Shown here: one piece after another, positions 10,753 through 20,718 of the stretch
Layout: every line of letters starts with the position of its first letter
Position numbering within the stretch: position 1 is the first letter of the stretch
NCBI GenBank assembly: GCA_016705245.1
Contig: JADIYM010000014.1
Location: 129,556 to 193,555 of the forward strand
From: Blastocatellia bacterium
GTDB lineage: Bacteria; Acidobacteriota; Blastocatellia; UBA7656; JADIYM01
Direction: 5' to 3'
DNA length: 64,000 bases
Notes under the pieces: model-generated
Databases searched by the model: none
What the model saw: only the letters and a program-made list of their open reading frames with translations
What the model was told of the DNA's origin: nothing
Made by a program: the position numbers and the translations under genes

Positions 10753-13700
10753 GTGGCGGGCATCCCGGTTGTGGCATCCGTGGCCGTCGACGAGGTGCGC
10801 AATCGTGTGCTCGCGCTCGTGGTCGAGAAAACCGGATACCCCGAGGACATGCTCGACCTCGAGCTCGATCTCGAGGCCGACCTCGGCGTCGACACCGTCA
10901 AGCAGGCCGAGCTCTTCGCCGCGATCCGCGCCGAATACGACATCCCTCGCGACGAGAACCTGAAGCTGCGCGACTTCCCCACGATTGCCCACGCCATTCA
11001 ATTCGTCTACGACCGAAGGCCTGACCTGGCTGCTGCGAAGGTCGCGGCTCCGGTGGAAGCACCGGTGGCCGTCGCCACACCACCGACCCCGTCCCCGTCC
11101 GAACCGGCTGTTGAAACGGACGCCGTTCGGGAGAAGGTTCTCGAGCTCGTCGTCGAGAAGACCGGTTACCCGAAGGACATGCTCGACCTGGATCTCGATC
11201 TCGAAGCCGACCTCGGCGTCGACACCGTCAAGCAGGCCGAGCTGTTCGCCGCCATACGCGGCGAATACGACATCCCGCGGGACGAGAACCTGAAACTGCG
11301 CGACTTCCCGACGATCGCCCACGCCATTCAGTTCGTCTACGATCGGAGGACCGACCTGAAGGCAGCGCCGGCCCCTCCCGCCGAGACTGCGATACCCGCA
11401 GCACCCTCCGCGGTCGCCGAGCCGGTTGCCGCACCTGCAGCAACCTCCGATGACAACGTTCAGGCCAGCGTGCTCCAGCTCGTCGCCGAGAAGACCGGCT
11501 ACCCGGAAGACATGCTCGCGCTCGACCTCGATCTCGAGGCCGACCTCGGCATCGATACCGTGAAGCAGGCCGAGATCTTCGCGGCGGCGCGAGGGCTCTA
11601 CGGAATCCCGCGCGACGAGAATCTGAAGCTGCGCGACTTCCCGACGCTCGCACTCGTCATCCAGTTCGTCCGTGACCGGATGCCGGCGGCATCCGCGCCG
11701 GTTGCGACCGAAACAGTGTCGGAAACCGATGCGGTCTCGGACTCCACCGTCACCGTCCCACGCCGTGTCCCGGTTCCGGTCCTTCGGCCTTCGCTCGATC
11801 TGTGCGTCGCCACGGGCGTCACGCTCGGTGCCGGATCGCGCGTCGTCGTGATGCCCGATGCGGGCGGAGTCGGCGACGCGCTCGTGCAGAAACTGCTCGA
11901 GAACGGCGTCGAGACGCTCGTCATCGTGAATGCTCCTGACGCCGCGTCTCTCGAGAAGCAGATCGCCAGTTGGCTCGCCGAGGGGACCGATTCACGGCGT
12001 TCATTGGCTCTCCGCCTCGACGACGAGGGGACCGATCGGCGACATGGACCTGGTCGCCTGGCGCGAGGCGCTTCGCGTCCGCGTGAAGCTGCTCTCCACG
12101 ACGATGCGGGCGCTCTACGAGACCGTCGACGGACCGTCGACCTTCCTCGTTTCCAGCACACGGCTCGGTGGCAAACACGGCTACGATGCTGCCGGCGCGG
12201 CGGCCCCGCTCGGCGGTGCCGTGACCGGCTTCACGAAGAGCTACAAGCGCGAGCGTCCGGACTCGCTCGTGAAGGCGGTCGATTTCACGCTCGACCGTCA
12301 GGCCGACGAAATCGCGACCCTGCTGGTCGGAGAGACTCTCGCCGATCCCGGCGCGGTCGAGATCGGCTACAACGATGGACTGCGGTGGACCGTCGGGCTC
12401 GCCGAACGGCCCGCTGCGGACGGTCTGGCGGGCATGCAACTCACGAAGGATTCCGTCTTCGTCGTGACTGGTGCGGCGGGCAGCATCGTCTCGGCCATCA
12501 CCGCGGATCTCGCCGAGCACTCGGGCGGTACGTTCTACCTGCTCGACCTCGTGCCACGGCCCGACCCGAACGACCCGGACATCCGGAAGTTCTCTGTCGA
12601 CAGGGACGGCCTGCGTCACGACATCTTCGAGCGTCGCAAGGCTACCGGCGAGCGCGTCACGCCGGCGATGGTCGAGCGCGACATTGCCGGGCTCGAGCGC
12701 GCGCACGCGGCGCTCACCGCGATCGAGGCCGTCGAGAAGGCCGGGGGCGTCGCGCACTACATCAGCGCGAACCTGCTAGATGCCGATGCAGTCGCCGAGG
12801 CTATCGACACCGTCCGCGCCAACCATGGACACATCGACGTGCTGCTGCACGCCGGCGGACTCGAGATCAGCAAGCGGCTCCGCGACAAGGGCGCGGCAGA
12901 ATACGACCTCGTCTTCGACGTGAAGAGCGACGGCTGGTTCGCCCTGCTGCACGCAATCGGCGACCTGCCGCTTGGTGCCACGGTCGCGTTCAGCTCGATC
13001 GCCGGACGTTTCGGCAACGCCGGACAGACCGACTACAGCGCCGCGAACGACCTCCTTTGCAAGATGACGTCGAATTTCCGCACGACGCGTCCAGCAACGC
13101 GCGGCATCGCCATCGACTGGACGGCCTGGGACAAGATCGGAATGGCAAGCCGCGGCTCGATCCCGGCGATCATGGCCAAGGCCGGCATCGACATTTCGAC
13201 CCGAGCGTCGGCGTGCCGTTCATTCGCCACGAGCTGACGGACGGCGGAGCACGCGGCGAGGTCGTGGTCGCCGGCAGGCTCGGCGCAATGACCGCCGAGT
13301 TTCACGCGACGGGCGGCCTCGACACCGAGCGCGCGGCCGGCAACATCGCGGGACCGATGCTCGGCCGAGTCGCGTCGATGGGCATCTACGGCGGGCTCAC
13401 CGTCGAGACGGTGCTCGATCCAACGGTCCAGCCGTTTCTCTTCGACCACCAGATCGATGGCGTCGCCGTGCTGCCGGGAGTGATGGGGCTCGAGGGCTTT
13501 GCGGAGCTCGCGAGACTGATGGTCCCGGACTGGAACGTCACCGCGATCGAGGACGTCGAATTCCTCGCGCCGTTCAAGTTCTACCGAAGCGAGCCGCGCA
13601 CCTTGATCCTCACGGCACGGCTTGTCGAGGACGGCAGCGAACTCGCGGCTGAGTGCCGGCTCGTCGGACACCGAACGCTGCCGGGTCAGTCGGAGCCACA

Positions 13701-14244
13701 GGCGACGACACACTTCACCGCGCGCGTCGCGTTGTCGCGCACGCCCAACGCGTTCACGGCAGAGCCCTCCGGGTCGCCCGAAGGCTCGGTCGTGTCGGCT
13801 GAGGACATCTACCGCATCTACTTCCACGGACCGGCGTACAAGGTCCTCGACGCCGCATGGCGACGAGGCGCGACTGTCTTCGGCCGATACGCCGAGAACC
13901 TGCCTGGAAACCACGAGCCGCCGGAGCTAGAGCTCGTCGCCGCGCCGCGGCTCGTCGAGCTGTGCTTCCAGACCGCCGGTATCCACGAAATCGGCTCCAC
14001 CGGCTCAATGGGACTGCCGAACCGCATCGATGCGATCGACGTCGTCCCGGCGGGAACGCCGGTCGGCCGGTTGTGCGCCGTTGTCACTGTCGAGAGTGGC
14101 GGAACCTACGGCGCCCACGTCGTCGATGAGGCGGGCACGGTGTTCATGCGACTCACGGGCTACCGGACGATCGCGCTCGGCGACGTTCCCGAAGACCTCG
14201 CGGGGCCGCTCGCTGCCGTGATGGCGTCGTCGTCCGCTGCCTGA
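10753..14244 (+). CDS. PfaA-like synthase, ACPx3-KR-DH portion (frameshifted as sequenced)
   Basis: Continuation of the synthase. Three tandem ACP domains of about 110 residues each (near 10.78-11.03, 11.12-11.36 and 11.46-11.69 kb) are joined by Ala/Pro linkers. A ketoreductase follows (12.03-13.19 kb) with a nucleotide motif VVTGAAGS and catalytic Ser (AFSSIAG) and Tyr at 13034 (DYSAAN). A hot-dog dehydratase comes last, with His at 13447 in the HxxxGxxxxP pattern. At all three ACP attachment sites the residue is Thr (D-T-V), not the usual Ser. The KR is displaced in frame by indels at about 11981, 12015 and 12035 (two at GAGGGGACC) and restored near 13197. The GTG at 10753 is only the first in-frame start codon; I doubt it is used. 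Confidence 0.87.
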   Translation: MAGIPVVASVAVDEVRNRVLALVVEKTGYPEDMLDLELDLEADLGVDTVKQAELFAAIRAEYDIPRDENLKLRDFPTIAHAIQFVYDRRPDLAAAKVAAPVEAPVAVATPPTPSPSEPAVETDAVREKVLELVVEKTGYPKDMLDLDLDLEADLGVDTVKQAELFAAIRGEYDIPRDENLKLRDFPTIAHAIQFVYDRRTDLKAAPAPPAETAIPAAPSAVAEPVAAPAATSDDNVQASVLQLVAEKTGYPEDMLALDLDLEADLGIDTVKQAEIFAAARGLYGIPRDENLKLRDFPTLALVIQFVRDRMPAASAPVATETVSETDAVSDSTVTVPRRVPVPVLRPSLDLCVATGVTLGAGSRVVVMPDAGGVGDALVQKLLENGVETLVIVNAPDAASLEKQIASWLAEGTDSRRSLALRLDDEGTDRRHGPGRLARGASRPREAALHDDAGALRDRRRTVDLPRFQHTARWQTRLRCCRRGGPARRCRDRLHEELQARASGLAREGGRFHARPSGRRNRDPAGRRDSRRSRRGRDRLQRWTAVDRRARRTARCGRSGGHATHEGFRLRRDWCGGQHRLGHHRGSRRALGRYVLPARPRATARPERPGHPEVLCRQGRPASRHLRASQGYRRARHAGDGRARHCRARARARGAHRDRGRREGRGRRALHQREPARCRCSRRGYRHRPRQPWTHRRAAARRRTRDQQAAPRQGRGRIRPRLRREERRLVRPAARNRRPAAWCHGRVQLDRRTFRQRRTDRLQRRERPPLQDDVEFPHDASSNARHRHRLDGLGQDRNGKPRLDPGDHGQGRHRHFDPSVGVPFIRHELTDGGARGEVVVAGRLGAMTAEFHATGGLDTERAAGNIAGPMLGRVASMGIYGGLTVETVLDPTVQPFLFDHQIDGVAVLPGVMGLEGFAELARLMVPDWNVTAIEDVEFLAPFKFYRSEPRTLILTARLVEDGSELAAECRLVGHRTLPGQSEPQATTHFTARVALSRTPNAFTAEPSGSPEGSVVSAEDIYRIYFHGPAYKVLDAAWRRGATVFGRYAENLPGNHEPPELELVAAPRLVELCFQTAGIHEIGSTGSMGLPNRIDAIDVVPAGTPVGRLCAVVTVESGGTYGAHVVDEAGTVFMRLTGYRTIALGDVPEDLAGPLAAVMASSSAA

Positions 14245-14249
14245 GACAC

Positions 14250-14284
14250 GACCCGACGCGTGCACGAATGCGCGTCGGGTCTTT
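14250..14284 (+). terminator. Intrinsic terminator-like hairpin between synthase and carboxylase
   Basis: GACCCGACGCG (14250-14260) pairs perfectly with CGCGTCGGGTC (14271-14281) across a 10-nt loop, followed by TTT. It begins 5 nt after the synthase stop codon. The T-run is short, so termination may be partial, letting some transcript continue into the carboxylase gene. Confidence 0.7.
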
Positions 14285-14322
14285 GGCATTCAAGAGAGAT
14301 GGATCACACGTTCGGAGGAATC

Positions 14323-17300
14323 ATGCAGCGCCACTTTGAAAGGCTCGCGATCGTCAACCGCGGTGAAGCCGCCATGCGGCTCATCCACGCGGTCCGCGAA
14401 TACAACCTTATGCACGGACTGTCGATCCGGACGATCGCCCTCTTCACGGACCCGGACCGGAACGCGATGTTCGTCCGCGAGGCGGACGAATCCGTGTGCC
14501 TCGGCTCGGCGACGTTCGTCGACCCCAGTGACTCGCACCGGAAGAGCCGGTACTTGGACTACGCTCGGATCGAGCAGGCGTTTCGAGAGTCGCGAGTCGA
14601 CGCCGCCTGGGTCGGGTGGGGCTTCGTGGCCGAGCAGGCCGACTTCGCCGATCTCTGCGCTCGCGTGGGCGTCGTGTTCATCGGGCCGACCGGCGACACG
14701 ATCCGACTGCTGGGCGACAAGATCACGGCAAAGCGGCTGGCAGAATCGGTCGGCGTCGCCGTTGCTCCCTGGAGCAACGGACCCGTCGAAACGATCGAAG
14801 AGGCCAACGCGCACGCCGAACGGCTCGGATTCCCCGTTTTGATCAAGGCTGCGGCCGGCGGCGGTGGCCGAGGCATTCGCCAGGTCCGGTCGATCGAAGA
14901 CGTTCCCGACGCCTTCGCCCGTTCCCGATCCGAATCGCTCAAGGCCTTCGGCGACGCGACCGTCTTCGTAGAGAAGTTGCTGTCGGATGCGCGGCACATC
15001 GAGGTCCAGATCCTCGCCGACACGTTCGGCACGACCTGGGCGGTCGGCGTGCGCGACTGCTCGATACAGCGCCGGCACCAGAAGGTCGTCGAGGAATCGT
15101 CGTCCGTCGCGCTGTCGGCTGACCAGGATGACGAACTGAAGGCGGCTGCCGTGAGGCTCGCGTCAAAGGCCGGGTATCACAACGCAGGAACGATCGAGTT
15201 CCTCTACGACCCGATCACCCGGCAGTTCTCGTTCATCGAGGTGAATACGCGGCTGCAGGTCGAGCACCCGGTAACGGAAGCGACAACCGGTCTCGACCTC
15301 GTTCAACTCCAGCTGCACATAGCGCGAGGGGAACGTCTCGAGGGCGAGCCGCCAGCCGTCAACGGCCACGCGATCGAAGTGCGGCTCAACGCCGAGGACG
15401 CGGACAACAACTTCGCGCCGTCCCCGGGCCGCATCGTTCACTTGCGAATGCCGACCGGTCCGGGTATCCGCGTCGACTCGGGCGTCGAATCCGGCGACAC
15501 CATTTCATCAGAGTTCGATTCCATGATCGCGAAAATCATCGCGTACGGTGCGACTCGCGCCGAATCGATCGCGCGGTTGCGTCGAGCCGTCTCAGAGACG
15601 GCGGTCGTCGTCGAAAACGGCACCACGAACAAGACGTTCCTCCTCGACCTGCTCGACGATCCGATGGTTCAGGCCGGGAACGTCTCAGTGGATTGGCTCG
15701 ACCGCGCCGGACCACACCTCGGTACAGGCGCGCGCCCGTTTGCGGATATCGCCCTCCTTCAAACCGCGGTCCTCGTCTATGAGGACGAGCTCGCCCTCGA
15801 GCAGGCGCACTTCTACGAGTTCGCGGCGCGCGGCCGTCCCGAGGTCCGGCCCGAGGTCGGTCGCGAGGTCGAACTCCGATACAACGGCCGCGTGTACACG
15901 TTCGGCGTATTCAAGCTCGGATCGAAACGATACCGCATCGACGCCGACGCGAACCGCTACGACGCGACAGTCGAGGTCCTGAATGAGCACGAGCGCCGCA
16001 TCACGGTTCAGGGTCAGTCCCACCGCGTGATCTGGTCGCGCCAGGGCGTTGGCCATCTCCCTCGAGGTCAACGGGTTCACCCATCGCGTAATGCGCAACG
16101 ATCAGGGAATCGTGAAGGCGTCGGCGCCGGCCGTCATCGTCGCCTATGCCGTCGCGCCGGGCGACGTGGTGGCTGCCGGAGATACGCTCGTGACGGTCGA
16201 GGCGATGAAGATGGAGCTGCGCATCGTGTCGCCGTTTGCGGGCACCGTTCAACGGCTCTGCGGGCTCGCAAACGTCCAGGTCAACACCGGCGATCCCCTC
16301 GTCCAGATCGAGCCAACTTCCGAGGTCGCGCCCGTCGACGGCTCCGAGCGGATTCAATTCGAGGTCGACGGCGGCGCCGAAACCGTCGTGGTCGGCCGGA
16401 TGCAGGCGCTCACCGAGCTGAAGTCCCTCCTCCTCGGTTTCGACGTCGATCCGACCGCGTCGAAAAGAATTGCGCGAATGCTCGCGGAAGTCTCTCAGCA
16501 CGACAGCGACCAGACTGTGGAACTCGAGGCCTTCGAGGACGAAATTCTCGCGACGTTTGTGGACGTCTGCTCGCTCTTCTCGCACCAGCCGGCCGTCGAG
16601 GTACCGATCGGCGGCGATCTGCTCATGGGCGAGCAGTACCTGTTGACCTACCTGCGCACGATGAACGCCGACGATGCGGCGCTTCCCGCTGAGTTCGTCC
16701 AGAACCTGAAGAACGCGCTCGACCACTACGGCGTGGCGAGCCTCGATCGGAGCGCGCGGCTGAGCGAAGCCCTGTTCTGGGTCTTCAAGGCTCACGAGCG
16801 CAACGCCCAGCAGATCGAACCGATCACCAGCCTGCTGTCGTCCTGCCTGCGCAGGGCGGAACTCGATCCTGGAATGATCGAGCGACGGTCCCGGAAACTG
16901 CTCGATCGGCTCATCGCCGTAACACAGGGGCTCTCGCCCTCGCTAAGCGATCTTGCGCGCGAGATTCGATAACATGCTTCGACCGGCATCTCTACGAGGA
17001 CGCCCTCAACACAATCCACGCGCGCCGATGCAGACTTGTCGGGCCTCAATGCAAACCCGAATGGCGAGAATCGCGGCAACCTGATCCAGAGCCTCGTCGA
17101 GTGTCCCGAACCGCTGTTCACGATGTTCACGAGCCGGTTCGAGGCGGCGTCCGAGGACATGCGCAAGGCGATGCTCGAGGTGTTCATCCGCCGTTACTAC
17201 CGGATTCGTGAAATCGGGGAAGTCGAGACCGGCACGATAGACGGCCGCAGCTTCGCGACGACCACTTACGCGCTCGACGGCGACGTGGTGCACCCGATTG

Positions 17301-19901
17301 CCGCGTTCGCGGCGTACGACGATCTCGGCGCAGCGCTCCAATCCCTCGACTCACAGGCGGCGGCGGTGCCCGCGGAGGAGGATGTCGTCCTGGACGTCTA
17401 CGTCTGGCGAGGCGGCACGCTGGCGGGGGCTGATGCCACACGGGACGAGCTCGCGGACCTTCTGGCCCGGACACTGACGCGTCGTATCCGGCACGTATCG
17501 ATCGCCATTGCCGGTCCGGAAAGCGGACGAGGAACTGCCGGTGTCCAGAACTTCACGTTCCGGCCCATAGCGGGCGGTTCATACGTGGAAGACGCTGTCT
17601 CTCGCGGGCTCCATCCGATGATGGGAAAACGCCTGCACATCTGGCGGCTCTCGAACTTCAACATCCAGCGATTGCCGTCGCCCGAGGATGTGCACCTTTT
17701 CCGCGGCATCGCGAAGGAAAATCCGAAGGACGAGCGCCTTTTCTCCATCGCCGAGGTCCGGGCAATGACCGTCGTTCGCGACGATGCCGGACGGGTCGTT
17801 GCGCTTCCGCACCTCGAACGGATGCTCCTCGAGGCCCTGGCAGCCATCCGGCGGGTGCAGTCTCAGCGCAAACCGCGCGAGCGCCTGCACTGGAATCGCG
17901 TGGTGTTGTACGTCTGGCCCGACCTGCTTCTGACTCAAGATGAGATCGCCGGCATCGCGCACAAGCTCGCGCCGGCATCCGAGGGACTCGGCGTTGACGA
18001 GGTCGCGATCCGCTGCCGGATCGCCGACGAATCGACCGGAGAGTTGCAGGACAAGGTGATCTGCATCTCGCGGCTGAGCATGAGCGACCTGACGATCACG
18101 TACAACGACCCGCCGACCGAGCCGCTCGAGCCACTCAGCGCATACGAGTCGAAGGTTCTGCGACTTCGCCGAATGGGAATGACCTACCCGTACGAGATCA
18201 TCAGGATGCTGACTCCGCCGCGTGACGGCGCACAGTCCGATTTCCCTCCTGGTGACTTCGTCGAATACGACCTCGACGACACCAACACGCTCGAGCCCGT
18301 CGATCGGCCCCGCGGAAAGAACACGTCGAACATCATCGTCGGCGTCATCCGCAATTTCACCAGCGCGTACCCCGAGGGCATGACGCGCGTGCTCCTGCTC
18401 GGCGATCCGAGCCGTGAAATGGGATCGCTTGCGGAGTCAGAATGCCGCCGGATCATGGCGGGCATAGACCTCGCCGAGCGGCTCGGCGTTCCGCTCGAGT
18501 GGTTCCCTGTTTCCGCCGGTGCGAAGATCTCGATGGAGAGCGGCACCGAGAACATGGACTGGATTGCCCGCGCTGCGCCGGCTGATCGACTTTACGCAAG
18601 TCGGCGGCGAAGTGAACCTGGTCGTGAACGGCATCAACGTGGGAGCGCAGCCTTACTGGAACGCCGAAGCCACGATGCTAATGCACACGCGCGGCGTGCT
18701 CATCATGACGCCGCAGGGCGCGATGGTGCTCACGGGTAAACGCGCACTCGATTTCTCGGGAAGTGTCTCGGCGGCCGACAATTTCGGGATCGGCGGATAT
18801 GAGAAGGTGATGGGGCCGAACGGCCAGGCGCAGTACTGGGCGAGAGATCTCGCCGAGGCCTCGCAGATCCTGTTCCGCCACTACGACCACACATACGTCT
18901 TTCCGGGCGAGCGATTCCCACGCAGGGTGACCACCTCGGATCCGGTCGATCGTGACGTCTGTTCGTTCCCGCACGGCGGCGACGAGTTCACCACGGTAGG
19001 CGAGGTGTTCTCGAATGACGCGAACCCGGGCCGCAAGAAGCCGTTCGAGATCCGGAGCATCATGATGGCGGCCGCGGATGCTGACCATCCGACGCTCGAG
19101 AGGTGGCTGAACATGCGCGACGCCGAAAACGCCGTCATCTGGGACGCGCACGTCGGCGGATATCCGGTCTGCATGATCGGTTTCGAATCGCACCAGATCA
19201 AGCGCCTTGGCATCGTTCCGGCCGACGGCCCCGAGAGCTGGACGTCGGGAACGCTCTTTCCGCAAGCGTCGAAGAAGATCGCCCGGGCAATCAACGCGTC
19301 GAGCCGAAACCGGCCGGTGGTGATTCTCGCCAACCTGTCCGGATTCGATGGATCGCCGGAGTCGCTCGGGAAGTGTCAGCTCGAGTTTGGCGCCGAGATC
19401 GGCCGAGCCGTCGTCAACTTCGACGGTCCGATCGTCTTCGTCGTCGTGTCGCGGTATCACGGCGGTGCCTTCGTCGTATTCTCGCGAACGCTGAACGAGA
19501 ACTTCGAGGCCGCCGCGCTGGAGGGAACGTATGCGTCGGTCATCGGCGGGTCACCCGCGGCGGCGGTCGTGTTCGCGCGAGAGGTGGACACTCGTACCCA
19601 GGAGGATCCGCGCGTTGTCGCGCTTCAGGCTGAGCTGACGGCGGCGGGGACGGCGACGACTCCGCAAGGTCGAGCTCAAATCGCGGAGCTCTACGAGGTC
19701 GTGCACTCGGAAAAACTCGGCAACGTCGCCGAAGAATTCGACGCGGTCCACAGCGTTCACCGCGCCCTGGCGGTTGGGTCGCTCGACCGGATCATTCCGC
19801 CGTCGACGCTACGGCCGTATCTCGTCGAAGCAATCGAACGCGGCATGGCTCGTACCCTCGCTGGCCGGACCAGACCCGGGCGTGCCGCACCGTCCGTCTA
19901 G
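14323..19901 (+). CDS. Single-chain multidomain acetyl-CoA carboxylase (BC-BCCP-central-CT), frameshifted as sequenced
   Basis: ATG 14323 follows GGAGGAA. Biotin carboxylase comes first: ATP-grasp with KAAAGGGGRGI and the EVNTRLQVEHPVTE signature. A beta-rich linker is next, then a biotinyl domain with EAMKMEL (biotin Lys at 16208), a long central region (about 16.33-17.9 kb) and a carboxyltransferase (about 18.0-19.9 kb) with the GGGYPVCMIG-like segment GGYPVCMIG and NLSGFDG. This order is that of eukaryotic ACC, not of the usual separate AccABCD subunits. It should make malonyl-CoA for the synthase. Breaks: about 16045 (frame +1), 16971 (false stop in ATTCGATAACATG), 17022 and 18575. Domain text resumes cleanly each time, so I read one gene of about 1850 residues. 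Confidence 0.87.
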
Positions 19902-20585
19902 ATGGTTGATTCCATTAAGGGCTTTCGCATCGTCCGCCAATCGCTCGTCGACGTGCCCGCCGGCGACGAGTGGCTGACGGCTTGGGAGTGCGACTACGCG
20001 GCGACGCGACGTGTGCCCAAGCGACGCGAGGAGTGGCGGCTCGGCCGTTGGACCGCAAAACTCGCCGTTCGCGAGTGGGCCGGCTCGGCGACTCCCGCCG
20101 AGATCGAGATCCGCCCGCGAGCCGACGGCGCGCCAGAGGCATTCATTGGTGGAGCGCCCGCGGACTGCTCGATTTCGCTCAGTCATTCGAACGGACAGGC
20201 CATCTGCGCCATCGCGCCCTGCGGGACTTCGATCGGCTGCGACATCGAAGTCATCGAGGCGCGCGACCCGACTTTTGCCGCCGACTATTTCACTGCCGAC
20301 GAGTGTGCGTTCGTCGAATCGGTTCCGGAGAATGCGCGCGCACTCGCAACGACGCTGATCTGGAGCGCGAAGGAGTGCGCTCTCAAGGCCATCGGCGAGG
20401 GACTGCGCCTCGACACGCGCGAGGTCGAGGTCATGACGAGCGATGTCACTATCGATGACGCAGGCGCATCCTGGCGCCGGATCGAGGTAGTCCGATGGAG
20501 TCCGCGCACAACTTACCCGGGATGGTGGCGGCTCGAATGGCCCTTCGTGATTGCTGTCGTGGCGTCCGTCGAAATGACGGACTGA
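19902..20585 (+). CDS. Sfp-type 4'-phosphopantetheinyl transferase
   Basis: A 227-residue protein whose ATG directly follows the carboxylase stop codon with no gap. It carries the three family motifs: SLSHSNGQ, the metal-binding GCDIEVIEARD, and WSAKECALKAIGEGL. It transfers the phosphopantetheine arm of CoA to carrier proteins, here presumably the three ACP domains of the adjacent synthase. Whether a canonical enzyme of this type can modify their Thr sites is an open question raised by this locus. Last gene of the + strand cluster; a strong palindrome follows. Confidence 0.95.
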   Translation: MVDSIKGFRIVRQSLVDVPAGDEWLTAWECDYAATRRVPKRREEWRLGRWTAKLAVREWAGSATPAEIEIRPRADGAPEAFIGGAPADCSISLSHSNGQAICAIAPCGTSIGCDIEVIEARDPTFAADYFTADECAFVESVPENARALATTLIWSAKECALKAIGEGLRLDTREVEVMTSDVTIDDAGASWRRIEVVRWSPRTTYPGWWRLEWPFVIAVVASVEMTD

Positions 20586-20590
20586 TCGTC

Positions 20591-20705
20591 TGCGCGAAGC
20601 GCCTTGGAGTGCGGCGCGAAGCGCCGCTTTGGATTCCCCCTACGATACGTACCTTGGAGAAATCCAAAGCGGCGCTGCGCGCCGCACTCCAAGGCGCTTC
20701 GCGCA
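20591..20705. repeat. 45-bp inverted repeat with 25-nt loop between convergent genes
   Basis: Arms 20591-20635 and 20661-20705 match at 44 of 45 positions. Each arm contains its own hairpin (GCGGCGC-GAA-GCGCCGC), so a cruciform is possible. It fills the gap between the convergent transferase and SagB-type genes, where it probably acts as a two-way transcription end. Its size and perfection suggest a small mobile palindromic element that has settled there. Confidence 0.85.
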
Positions 20706-20718
20706 AGACAGCAAGGCG

